Below, in pieces: positions 26,661-34,988 of a stretch of 64,000 nt of DNA. Source of the DNA: Candidatus Gastranaerophilales bacterium. Its GTDB lineage: Bacteria; Cyanobacteriota; Vampirovibrionia; Gastranaerophilales; Gastranaerophilaceae. The position numbers were made by a program, and so were the translations under genes. Where the stretch lies: the NCBI GenBank assembly GCA_944326685.1, contig CALVEV010000031.1:1-64000 (forward strand), in the 5' to 3' direction. The notes under the pieces were generated by a model that was not told the origin of the DNA, did not search any database, and saw only the letters and a list, made by a program, of their open reading frames with translations. Position 1 is the first letter of the stretch, and each line of letters starts with the position of its first letter.

Positions 26661-27389
26661 ATGACAGATAAAAAAGTAGCATTAGTAACAGGAGGATCAA
26701 GAGGTATTGGAAAAGCTTGTGCTTTAGAATTAGCTCGTGCCGGTTATGATGTAGTTATTAATTACGCAGGAAATGTTGATGCTGCAAACAAAACAGTAGA
26801 AGAAATCAAAGCGTTAGGCGTTGATTCAGCTGCTTATAAGTTTGATGTTTCAGACAAAGAACAAGTAAATGCAAGTATTGCAGAAATCGTAGAAAAATAC
26901 GGAAGAATTGATGTATTAGTAAACAATGCTGGTATTACAAGAGATGGTTTGTTTATGCGTATGTCAGATGAAAACTGGGATGCTGTAATTAATACAAATT
27001 TATCAAGCGCATTTTATGTATCTCAACCAGTAGTTAAGGTAATGATGAAACAAAGAAGTGGCGCGATTGTAAACATGTCAAGTGTTGTAGGTGTATCAGG
27101 TAATGCTGGTCAAGCAAATTATTCAGCAGCAAAAGCTGGTTTAATTGGTTTAACAAAAACATTGGCAAAAGAATTAGGTTCAAGAGGTATCAGAGTTAAT
27201 GCTGTGGCACCTGGATTTATTAATACAGATATGACAAAAGATTTAGATACATCTAAATTCTTAGACTTTATACCACTTAAGAGATTAGGTGAAGTAGAAG
27301 ATATTGCAAAAGCAGTTAAATTTTTAGCAGTAGATACAGATTATGTAACAGGTCAAGTTTTAGAAGTTGATGGTGGTTTAATAATCTAG
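26661..27389 (+). CDS. fabG: 3-oxoacyl-ACP reductase
   Basis: FabG reduces 3-oxoacyl-ACP with NADPH. The 242-residue short-chain dehydrogenase has the cofactor loop GGSRGIGKA (about 10-18), NNAG at about 87, the catalytic Ser in NMSSVVG, YSAAKAG (Tyr/Lys) and the C-terminal LEVDGG. Length is typical. AAGGGA is before the ATG. It sits between fabD and acpP in the standard order. Confidence 0.96.
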   Translation: MTDKKVALVTGGSRGIGKACALELARAGYDVVINYAGNVDAANKTVEEIKALGVDSAAYKFDVSDKEQVNASIAEIVEKYGRIDVLVNNAGITRDGLFMRMSDENWDAVINTNLSSAFYVSQPVVKVMMKQRSGAIVNMSSVVGVSGNAGQANYSAAKAGLIGLTKTLAKELGSRGIRVNAVAPGFINTDMTKDLDTSKFLDFIPLKRLGEVEDIAKAVKFLAVDTDYVTGQVLEVDGGLII

Positions 27390-27485
27390 TAATAAATCTT
27401 AAAACATTTTGCAAAATTATCTTTAAATAGTATAATTTAATTTGAATAGTGATTTACGTTAAGAAGAAAAAGAGGAAAAAGAAAC

Positions 27486-27716
27486 ATGAGTACATTTGAA
27501 AAAGTAAAAAAAGTTGTAATCGATCAATTAAGCGTTGATGAAAATTTAGTTACTCCAGAAGCAAGCTTTACAGCTGACTTAGGAGCAGACTCTTTAGATA
27601 CAGTTGAATTAGTAATGGCTTTCGAAGAAGAATTTGGTTGTGAAATCCCAGATGAAGAAGCAGAAAAAATTCAAACAGTAAAAGACGCAGTAGATTATAT
27701 TGACGCACATTCATAA
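27486..27716 (+). CDS. acpP: Acyl carrier protein
   Basis: The 76-residue acidic protein carries the phosphopantetheine site GADSLDTVE (Ser36), the standard ACP motif, and ends in the usual helix [10 protein letters not shown]. It carries growing acyl chains for all Fab enzymes. A 96-bp gap with a possible promoter (TATAAT-like TATAAT at 27430) precedes it, and a strong non-terminator hairpin follows it at 27733-27769, an arrangement that would let it be expressed above its neighbours. Confidence 0.97.
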   Translation: MSTFEKVKKVVIDQLSVDENLVTPEASFTADLGADSLDTVELVMAFEEEFGCEIPDEEAEKIQTVKDAVDYIDAHS

Positions 27717-27732
27717 TCGGTAAAAAGGATTA

Positions 27733-27769
27733 AATTACGAGAGGATTATTATTAATTCCTCTCGTAATT
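27733..27769 (+). promoter_or_regulatory. Stable hairpin between acpP and fabF
   Basis: A perfect 13-bp stem (AATTACGAGAGGA, 27733-27745, with its complement 27757-27769) and an 11-nt loop sit in the 79-bp gap. No T-run follows, so it is not a typical terminator. It may be a partial attenuator, or a 3'-end stabiliser of acpP mRNA that sets the acpP:fabF ratio. Confidence 0.6.
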
Positions 27770-27795
27770 AATATAAGAAGAAAAGGTTTAAAAAG

Positions 27796-29046
27796 ATGTC
27801 AAAACGAAGAGTAGTAGTAACAGGTATGGGTGCAGTAACACCTTTTGGTGTAGGTGTTAAAGCTTTATGGGATAACTTAGTTGAAGGAAATAGTGGAATA
27901 AGTCTAACAGAAGGCTTAAGTGAAGGTCATACAGTACTTATTTCAGGTCAGGTGAAAGATTTTGATCCTGAACAATATATAAATCCAAAAGATGCAAAAC
28001 GTATGGATAGATATACACAATTTGGTCTAATTGCTGCAGATGAAGCAATTGCAGATGCTAAATTAGAGGGTGCAGATATCGATCCATATAGAATAGGTGT
28101 AATAGTAAGTTCTGCTGCCGGTGGTTTTAGAACATTAGAAAAAAGCCATAAATCAATCTTAGATAGAGGGCCAACAAAATGTTCACCATTTACAATCCCA
28201 ATGATGATTGCAGATATGGCATCAGGCAGAATTTCAATGAAATATGGCTTTAAAGGCGTAAACAAAGTTGTATTATCAGCTTGCGCAACAGGAACACATT
28301 CAATTGGTGATGCATTTAGAGCAATCCAATATGGTGATGCTGATGTAGTAGTAGCAGGTGGTTGTGAAGCAACTATTTGTGATATCGGTATTGGTGCATT
28401 TACAGCTGCTAAAACTTTATCAAAAAGAAATGATGAACCTCAAAAAGCAAGCAGACCTTATGATAAAGATAGAGATGGATTTATCATGTCAGAAGGTGCT
28501 GGTGTATTAGTATTAGAAGAATATGAATCAGCTAAAAAACGTGGTGCTCATATTTATGCAGAAGTAGTTGGTTATGGCCAATCAGCAGATGCTTATGATA
28601 TGGTTGCTCCTTGCCCAGAAGGTAAAGGCGCTACTAAGTCTATGGAATTTGCTCTTCAAGATGCAGGAATGACTCCAGCTGATATTCAATATGTAAATAC
28701 ACACGGAACAAGTACAGGTTTAGGTGATATTGCTGAATCAAAAGCTGTTGAAAGATTATTCGGTGATAAAGATACTAATAAAAACTTGTATGTTTCATCA
28801 ACTAAGAGTATGCATGGTCATATGTTAGGTGCAACAGGTGCTGTTGAAAGTATTGCTTGTATTGAAACAATTAATACTGGTATTGTTCCACCTACAATTA
28901 ACTTAGACAATCAAGATGAAGAAGTTGCTAATTTGAATTATGTTCCACATAAAGCTCAAAAGGCTGATATTCATGCTGCATTAACAAACTCATTTGGTTT
29001 TGGTGGTCACAATGCTACTTTAATTTTCAAAGAATGCAAAGAATAA
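27796..29046 (+). CDS. fabF: 3-oxoacyl-ACP synthase II
   Basis: FabF elongates acyl-ACP by condensing it with malonyl-ACP. The 416-residue protein shows the N-terminal RRVVVTGMGAVTPFG, the nucleophile Cys in VLSACATGTHS (about residue 164), and the two His of THGTSTG and KSMHGHMLGA. The C-terminal NSFGFGGHN is typical. It is the last gene of the rpmF-fab operon and is followed by a strong terminator at 29062-29100, the only convergent-facing gene here with one. Confidence 0.97.
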   Translation: MSKRRVVVTGMGAVTPFGVGVKALWDNLVEGNSGISLTEGLSEGHTVLISGQVKDFDPEQYINPKDAKRMDRYTQFGLIAADEAIADAKLEGADIDPYRIGVIVSSAAGGFRTLEKSHKSILDRGPTKCSPFTIPMMIADMASGRISMKYGFKGVNKVVLSACATGTHSIGDAFRAIQYGDADVVVAGGCEATICDIGIGAFTAAKTLSKRNDEPQKASRPYDKDRDGFIMSEGAGVLVLEEYESAKKRGAHIYAEVVGYGQSADAYDMVAPCPEGKGATKSMEFALQDAGMTPADIQYVNTHGTSTGLGDIAESKAVERLFGDKDTNKNLYVSSTKSMHGHMLGATGAVESIACIETINTGIVPPTINLDNQDEEVANLNYVPHKAQKADIHAALTNSFGFGGHNATLIFKECKE

Positions 29047-29061
29047 AACATAAAATAGATA

Positions 29062-29100
29062 AAAAAAGAGGTTCAGTTCACGGTACTGAGCCTCTTTTTT
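29062..29100. terminator. Intrinsic terminator of the fab operon
   Basis: A-rich run, then GAGGTTCAGT pairs with ACTGAGCCTC (one G-U pair), loop of 7, then six T. The A run allows it to act on the minus strand too, for the gene at 29116. Confidence 0.85.
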
Positions 29101-29115
29101 AATAAATTAATTAAT

Positions 29116-29379
29116 TTATTTAGTAATTTTTTTCATCATATTATCAAATGATTTTTGTGTATTATTATATAATTGGTTTATTTTATTTACAAATTCAGTC
29201 TTCATTGGTTTTTTTATATTATTTAATTTAGGAAGAATGTTTGAAGGTTTTTTACCATCTCCACCATCTCCTCCACAACCAGCTGCGGCATATTTTTTTA
29301 CTTGTTTTTTAGCTTTTGCAGGTATTTGTTTCATTTTTTCAAATGCTCTAGGCATGATTTGTGCTTGAACTTTAGGCAT
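29116..29379 (-). CDS. Small basic protein with a Gly/Asp-rich CGGDGGDG segment
   Basis: This 87-residue protein has a good AAGGAG site 6 nt before its ATG. It is basic at both ends (PRAFEKMKQIPAKAKKQVKKY and KKPMKTEFVNKINQLY) with a central AAAGCGGDGGDGKK (about residues 31-44). There is no signal peptide and no recognised family. The flexible centre between two Lys-rich amphipathic stretches could be a linker or a modified-peptide core; nothing nearby encodes a modifying enzyme, so no function is assigned. It lies between the fab terminator and the DUF3326 gene. Confidence 0.6.
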   Translation of the reverse strand: MPKVQAQIMPRAFEKMKQIPAKAKKQVKKYAAAGCGGDGGDGKKPSNILPKLNNIKKPMKTEFVNKINQLYNNTQKSFDNMMKKITK

Positions 29380-29447
29380 AAATTTCTCCTTATAATTTGT
29401 TACACATATATTGAATAGTTGTAAATGATAAAATTTGCTAGTTAAAT

Positions 29448-30407
29448 TTAGTAAATTTTTAATTGTTTAAATAATTGTTCATATGTGTCAAAAACATTAA
29501 TATTAAAATTTATTTTATCATGAGTAATATTTAATACTGTTTGATTTTCTTTAATTGCATAGATTGGGATATTTCTTTTTTTTGCTTCCATTACAGGGAT
29601 AGAACCAAGTGCATCATAAGGCATGATTAAATAATCCAAATCATTAATAGAATATCCTTTATTTGTTGTTAATTGTGGAGCTTTAGAAAGTCCTATTAAT
29701 ATACAAGGAAGATATGTTGGTGTTATATATTCTGCAGAGCATCTAGGATCAACTATTCTTTGTTCAATCTCAATATCTTCAAATGCTGGAGAATGTGCAC
29801 ATGGAATTTTTAATTCTCTTGATACATAGTGAGAAATTATAGCTTCAACTCCACCTACAGGATCAACACCTATACCATTTGAGTAATTATCAGAATCAGA
29901 TTCTTCAAACTTACAAACAATTGCTATTGCTTCAGCCCCTTTTTTTATTAGTCTTTTGGCAGAATTTACTACTGTTTGGATATTATTAACTCCTCCTGTT
30001 GAAATATTAGATGAATCAATTTCAAAAGATACACCAACTTCTTCATCTGTTATATCCCAATCAATAATATCTATTCCATAAATTGTTTTAACTGCATTTA
30101 TAGTATTTATATGAACATTAAGTATCCCTTTTGATATACCTTTATCAAATACGACTCCAACTTTGTTATTTTCAACTTCTTTAAGACATAATTTACCCCT
30201 GAAGAATTCATCAAGAGAATATCCTTCCACATAAAGCATGTTATCGGTTATCCCAGAAAAACATCCTGCATTAACAACATTCGGGTTTACAATAAGTTTA
30301 GTATTATTAATTTTAGCAAATTTTCTCGCCCAATAGCTTGCATCTCCTGCAAATCCCCCTATTGATGCTCCTATTCCTGTTGGTATTATAAAAGCTCCTA
30401 ATTTCAT
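29448..30407 (-). CDS. DUF3326 family protein
   Basis: The 319-residue protein matches DUF3326, a family I know mainly from cyanobacteria and plants, with opening PTGIGASIGGFAGDA, NPNVVNAG, VDPVGGVEAIISH and the C-terminal third rich in conserved Pro/Gly turns. Its function is not established. It has no signal peptide. A promoter 7 nt before the ATG (30414-30442) predicts a leaderless mRNA. The presence of this family supports a cyanobacterial-lineage host. Confidence 0.8.
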   Translation of the reverse strand: MKLGAFIIPTGIGASIGGFAGDASYWARKFAKINNTKLIVNPNVVNAGCFSGITDNMLYVEGYSLDEFFRGKLCLKEVENNKVGVVFDKGISKGILNVHINTINAVKTIYGIDIIDWDITDEEVGVSFEIDSSNISTGGVNNIQTVVNSAKRLIKKGAEAIAIVCKFEESDSDNYSNGIGVDPVGGVEAIISHYVSRELKIPCAHSPAFEDIEIEQRIVDPRCSAEYITPTYLPCILIGLSKAPQLTTNKGYSINDLDYLIMPYDALGSIPVMEAKKRNIPIYAIKENQTVLNITHDKINFNINVFDTYEQLFKQLKIY

Positions 30408-30413
30408 AGTTAA

Positions 30414-30442
30414 ATATTAAATTAAACAAGAGTTCGAATCAA
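30414..30442 (-). promoter_or_regulatory. Promoter for the DUF3326 gene, predicted leaderless
   Basis: Minus strand: TTGATT (30437-30442), 17 bp, TAATAT (30414-30419), then 6 nt to the ATG (30405-30407). No ribosome site. Confidence 0.55.
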
Positions 30443-30756
30443 TAAATAGCTCTAATAATTGTATTGATTACACTAATTATTAAGAATCTTAATCATTTTT
30501 TACAAAATTTAACATTAATTTATTATAATAAATAATTTGTAAAAAGTTTATTAATCTTATAGTTTGCGAAAAAAAAATGTAACAGAGATAAAAAAACAAT
30601 TATATTATTTTATAGATTTAAAAAACAATCAAAATCTATCTTAATATAATTTTTACAATTTAAATCTTAAGTAGCAATTTTTTTTTTGTTGGACTTTTAA
30701 TTAAAAAGTAAGGTTGTTATAATTTTTATATCACTTTATATTGTAGTAGATTGTGT
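30443..30756 (+). promoter_or_regulatory. AT-rich upstream region of the tandem paralogue pair
   Basis: About 310 bases without a gene. An extended -10, TGT followed by TATAAT (30718-30723), lies 33 bp before the ATG at 30757 and is the likely promoter. A GTAGCAA followed by a run of ten T (30671-30687) resembles sequence upstream of the genes at 49497, 50105 and 50813. Otherwise I see only AT-rich spacer. Confidence 0.5.
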
Positions 30757-32499
30757 ATGATAAGTCAGTTTAGTTTAAATCAACAAAATAATTCGAATAT
30801 AAATAATTCATCTCTACAAAACAAAGCTTTAAAAAATAAGCCTAGTTTTGCGGGGCGTGAAAAATCTGCTGGAACATTAATTGGTTTAGTTCAAAAATGT
30901 GAAAAAGAACCAATGATTAATGTTGCAGTAATTGACTTATTAACAGCAATATTACCAAGATCAATTTGGGAATCAATAACAAATATTTTTGCTGGATTTG
31001 AAGCATTTAGGCGTGAATCATCAGGTCTTATTGTTAACTGTTTAATTCCAGGTTTTATTACATTAGGAATTGCAAAGTTAACCAACAATATGATAATGGG
31101 TAAAGGGAAATCAAATTTATCAAATTGTTGGGCTAGTTCAGATACTATAACAAAAGTGACAGATCATTATAAAGATGCAGAAAAAACAGAGGCATTTAAA
31201 GATGGTATGAAAATTTTTAACAATGAAAAACATGCCAAAGTTTATGCAGTAAATTATAATTTATTGAATGAAGCATCTGGGATAGATGGATTTAAACAAA
31301 CTAAATTTAATGAAGCTATGTCTAAACAAGAACTTTCTGATGTAGCAGAAAGATTAACAAGAATAAGCTTCAAGTATAAAGATAAAAAATTATCAGAAGA
31401 ATTATTAGACAAAACTCCTAAAAAACGTTTAAAAGCAATATTTAAATCAATTTCTAAAAAGACACATGTTGCTCAAGATGTCAAGTTTGGTGAAGGATTA
31501 GAAGCAGGTTTAGAACGAACTTTAATAGATACTCACCAATTGCTTAAGGGTATGGTTAAAGAAGGAATTAAACCAGAAAATGTTGCAGATTTTGTAAAAC
31601 GTTCAAAACGATTATTAAAAACAAAGAGTTTGTTAGGAATGGCAGTAATATTGCCATTGGCAGCATCAATGCAACATATTAATCGTAAAATTACAGAAAA
31701 ATTATCAGGAGTAAAAGGTGCCCCAATTCATGATAATTATGGAAAAGAAGAATCAAGAAAAACAGCAGAAGAAATAAAAGCAGAAAAAGCGTCATTGATA
31801 GGTCGTAAGATATGGGCAGTATCTTCAATGTTAGGTGTTGCAATGTTATCAATGATGAAATTACCAAATATTAAAACATTAAAAAATATTGTTCAATTTA
31901 AAGATCAATTCCCAACAATGGATCAAGCAAGAGCAATTTCTGCAGTAACATTTGCATCAAGAATGGCAGTAGCAGATGATGAAGCAGAATTAAAAGAAGC
32001 TCATACGAGAGATATTGTAACATTTTCAAGTATGTATTTCTTGGGAGATTATGGAGCTAAGGCAATGGCTTCTCATTTAGAAAAGAAAACAGGTGTAGAA
32101 TTATTAAATAAAACATTTGATTCAGCTAAGAATAAAGGTTTGTTTGCAAAAGCTAAGAATTGGATATTACATACACATCTAAAATCATCAGATGAATTAA
32201 GGGGTGTAGGTAAGTCATTAGAAGAAGCAACTAAATTGCGTGCAAAATGTCAAATGGCCAATTTAGGAACATCATTGGCATTATTAGGTGTAGTTGTTCC
32301 AATTTATACACGATTAAAAACTAAAAAGCATGATGCTGCACAAAAAGCAAAAAAAGAAGCATTAAATGCAAATAAAACTCCTGTTTTAGCTGCAAAAACA
32401 ACAACGCATACGGTAGGCTCCTCCGGATTAACGTCCAGAGGGTTAAACCAATCCTATCCAACGTTAAAGCAGTTTAAAACGAAAGTAGAAGTAAAATAA
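30757..32499 (+). CDS. Lineage-specific membrane protein, tandem paralogue 1
   Basis: I do not recognise a named family. The 580-residue protein begins with an Asn/Gln-rich leader and then NKPSFAGREKSAG (about residues 25-37). This is followed by CEKEPMINVAVIDLLTAILPRSIWESI, which aligns with the same region of the next gene (EPVWGATLVDLGAMVIPRTW). Hydrophobic segments lie near 92-108, 285-300 and 350-365. There is no cleavable signal peptide. ATG 30757 is used; a TTG two codons upstream is possible. The last 30 residues have noticeably higher GC (nt 32400-32480). It overlaps the next start by one base (ATAATG), so the two form one operon. Confidence 0.7.
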   Translation: MISQFSLNQQNNSNINNSSLQNKALKNKPSFAGREKSAGTLIGLVQKCEKEPMINVAVIDLLTAILPRSIWESITNIFAGFEAFRRESSGLIVNCLIPGFITLGIAKLTNNMIMGKGKSNLSNCWASSDTITKVTDHYKDAEKTEAFKDGMKIFNNEKHAKVYAVNYNLLNEASGIDGFKQTKFNEAMSKQELSDVAERLTRISFKYKDKKLSEELLDKTPKKRLKAIFKSISKKTHVAQDVKFGEGLEAGLERTLIDTHQLLKGMVKEGIKPENVADFVKRSKRLLKTKSLLGMAVILPLAASMQHINRKITEKLSGVKGAPIHDNYGKEESRKTAEEIKAEKASLIGRKIWAVSSMLGVAMLSMMKLPNIKTLKNIVQFKDQFPTMDQARAISAVTFASRMAVADDEAELKEAHTRDIVTFSSMYFLGDYGAKAMASHLEKKTGVELLNKTFDSAKNKGLFAKAKNWILHTHLKSSDELRGVGKSLEEATKLRAKCQMANLGTSLALLGVVVPIYTRLKTKKHDAAQKAKKEALNANKTPVLAAKTTTHTVGSSGLTSRGLNQSYPTLKQFKTKVEVK

Positions 32500-34208
32500 T
32501 GAATATTAGAAACCAACAACTAAATAATTATCCATATAAAAATATGAGCCATAAAGATAATGGTTCAAATCCTAGTTTCAAAGGTTTTTGGAATAGTGCA
32601 TATAAATTTTTAGCAGATGAACCTGTTTGGGGTGCGACATTAGTCGACTTGGGAGCAATGGTTATCCCAAGAACTTGGACAGATATGAAAAAACGTGGTT
32701 TTAATGCTGGTTTTGAAACAGGTTTCAGAGAAGCTGAATCTTCAGCAAATGATGCATTAATAGGTATGTATGGTGTTGCTGCTGGTACATTAATAGCAGG
32801 AGCAATTAATAAAAGATACAATGTCAAAGCACATAATATATTTGCATCTGATGATGCAGCTAATGTATATTCAGCAAAATGGGCAAAACATAATGGTAAT
32901 ATTAGTACATATGCCAAAGATATCGTAGACAATTTAGAAGCATATAATCCAAATTCATCACATGCTAATGCTGAAGGTTATGTAAAAATAGCAGATGAAC
33001 ATAAACAAGGAATAATTGATGATTTAAAATATGTTGCAGATGGTGATATCAAAACAATGGATAAGAGATGGAAAGAAGTTGATAAACGTATATCTGCAAG
33101 AATTTTAGAAGCAACTGGAACAGAGCAACAATTAAGACTTGTTCATAAAGAAGGATCTGTAGAAAAAGCAACAGTTTCTAATACTAAGACAATGCTAAAT
33201 AATTTCTATAATATGACAAAAGCATTGAAGTCTGATAAAGTTAAAGGAAAAGTTGGCGAATTTTTAAAAGATTATAAAGGTTTTGGAAAAACAAGAACTG
33301 CAATTGGTATTTTAATAGCAGGTATTTTTGCAGTTATAGCACAACCTTTAAATGTATATTTGTCAAAGAAAAGAACAGGTTCTGATGGTTTTGTAGGTGT
33401 TGAAGGTCGTAAAAAAGATAATTCAGCTGGTTTTAAAGCATTAAAAATGACTAGTGGTATTGGTATGATGATGATAGCATTAGCTTCAATGGGTGCTTTA
33501 TCTAAGAATCCTTTAAAAATTCCAAAATTATTTATAGAAAAGAACCAATATAAGGGTAAAAATCCTACAATGAATCAATTCAAGGCTATTTTTGGTATGA
33601 CAATTGCTTCAAGGTTATTGACAGCCAGAGATAGAGATGAACATAGAGAAGTTGTTACAAAAGACGTATTAGGTTTCTTCAATTGGTTAATGTTAGGTAA
33701 TGTTGTGAATCAATTAATATTACATAAGTTTCAACCTAAAGGTACTAATTTATTAAAACGAGCACCATTACCAAAAGATGCAAGTGTATGGAAAAAAATG
33801 GGTAATTTCTTAAACTCATCAATAGCTACACATTCAGAAGTCATAATTGAGGGTTTAAAAAAAGAAAGACCAGATATAAAATCTATTATAAAACCAGATG
33901 GTAAAACAATGAAATTTAGTGAAATGTTTAAAGCTTTACCAAAAGGTGGACAAACAAGAAAAAATTTACGATTATTAAATATTGCACAGCTTAGTGGTTA
34001 TTTATATTCAGGATTAGTGTTAGGTTTAGGAATTCCAAATTTAAATATTTATTTGACTAATTTAAGTGACAAACATAAGAAAGCAAAAATGGCTAAAATA
34101 GGACAACAAATTCCTGCAACATCTCAAATATTTAAAGACATGAGAACTGTAGATAGGCAAATAAATAAAACAGTATTTGGAAGTTTTAAAGAAAATAAAA
34201 CTAATTAA
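32499..34208 (+). CDS. Lineage-specific membrane protein, tandem paralogue 2
   Basis: This 569-residue paralogue of the preceding gene opens with MNIRNQQLNN..., then GSNPSFKGFWNSAYKFLAD with the same xPSFxG motif, then DEPVWGATLVDLGAMVIPRTW. Hydrophobic helices lie near residues 85-105, 265-285, 315-335 and 500-520. It also shares a late region, NPTMNQFKAIFGMTIASRLLTARDRDEHREVVTKD, with the first protein (FPTMDQARAISAVTFASRMAVADDEAE). Function is unknown; both are probably inner-membrane proteins. The stop overlaps the convergent tmk gene by 4 bp (TTAA). Confidence 0.7.
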   Translation: MNIRNQQLNNYPYKNMSHKDNGSNPSFKGFWNSAYKFLADEPVWGATLVDLGAMVIPRTWTDMKKRGFNAGFETGFREAESSANDALIGMYGVAAGTLIAGAINKRYNVKAHNIFASDDAANVYSAKWAKHNGNISTYAKDIVDNLEAYNPNSSHANAEGYVKIADEHKQGIIDDLKYVADGDIKTMDKRWKEVDKRISARILEATGTEQQLRLVHKEGSVEKATVSNTKTMLNNFYNMTKALKSDKVKGKVGEFLKDYKGFGKTRTAIGILIAGIFAVIAQPLNVYLSKKRTGSDGFVGVEGRKKDNSAGFKALKMTSGIGMMMIALASMGALSKNPLKIPKLFIEKNQYKGKNPTMNQFKAIFGMTIASRLLTARDRDEHREVVTKDVLGFFNWLMLGNVVNQLILHKFQPKGTNLLKRAPLPKDASVWKKMGNFLNSSIATHSEVIIEGLKKERPDIKSIIKPDGKTMKFSEMFKALPKGGQTRKNLRLLNIAQLSGYLYSGLVLGLGIPNLNIYLTNLSDKHKKAKMAKIGQQIPATSQIFKDMRTVDRQINKTVFGSFKENKTN

Positions 34209-34816
34209 ATAATTTCATCAATTAATTCAATAATTTGGTCATGAATTTTTTCAATAGTATTTTTACCACTGATTAATTTAACTCTGTTAGGTTCTTGTTT
34301 GGATATTTCAATGTATCCATTTCTGACACGGTTGAAGAAATCAATACCGGCACTTTCCATCCTATCTCTATTTTTTCCAATTCTTTCTAGAGATGTTTCA
34401 ACATCAATATCAAGAATAAATGTTAAATCAGGTTTGATATTGTTAGTTGCAATATTATTTAAATAATGAATTTGTTTTAAGTCAAGTTCTCTTCCGTAGC
34501 CTTGATAAGCTACTGTTGAATCAGTATGTCTATCACATAAAACAATAGTCCCATTTTGAATAGCAGGTTTGATAATAGTATCAATATGTTGGGCTCTATC
34601 AGCAAGAAATAAAAAAGATTCACAATTTGAAGAAACTTCCCCATCATAATTCAATAGGATTTCTCTAAATTTTTCTCCTAATCCTTTAGCTCCAGGTTCT
34701 CTTGTTACCAGAACTTTGAATCCTTTTTCTTCATAATATTTTTTCAAAAGCTGTATTTGTGTTGTTTTACCACATCCATCAATGCCTTCAAAAGTAATAA
34801 ATAAACCTTTTTTCAT
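34205..34816 (-). CDS. tmk: Thymidylate kinase
   Basis: Tmk phosphorylates dTMP to dTDP. The 203-residue protein has the P-loop FEGIDGCGKTT, TREPGAKGLGE (substrate-binding, usually TREPGGT), the DRHTDSTVAYQGYGR signature, and length typical of the family. AGAGGGC precedes the ATG. It is transcribed alone, facing the paralogue pair. Confidence 0.96.
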   Translation of the reverse strand: MKKGLFITFEGIDGCGKTTQIQLLKKYYEEKGFKVLVTREPGAKGLGEKFREILLNYDGEVSSNCESFLFLADRAQHIDTIIKPAIQNGTIVLCDRHTDSTVAYQGYGRELDLKQIHYLNNIATNNIKPDLTFILDIDVETSLERIGKNRDRMESAGIDFFNRVRNGYIEISKQEPNRVKLISGKNTIEKIHDQIIELIDEII

Positions 34817-34988
34817 ATGCCCTCTTTTCTTTTTATTTTGTCACATACCCAAAAAATAAGCAAGGGGTAAAGATAAATAAGGGGTAAATCGTTAAATTAA
34901 TATTTCAAATAATAAATTGTAAATAAAATGTAAATATATTAAACAAATTAATAGTTTCAATGCTATAATACACAAAAAGGATGGATTT

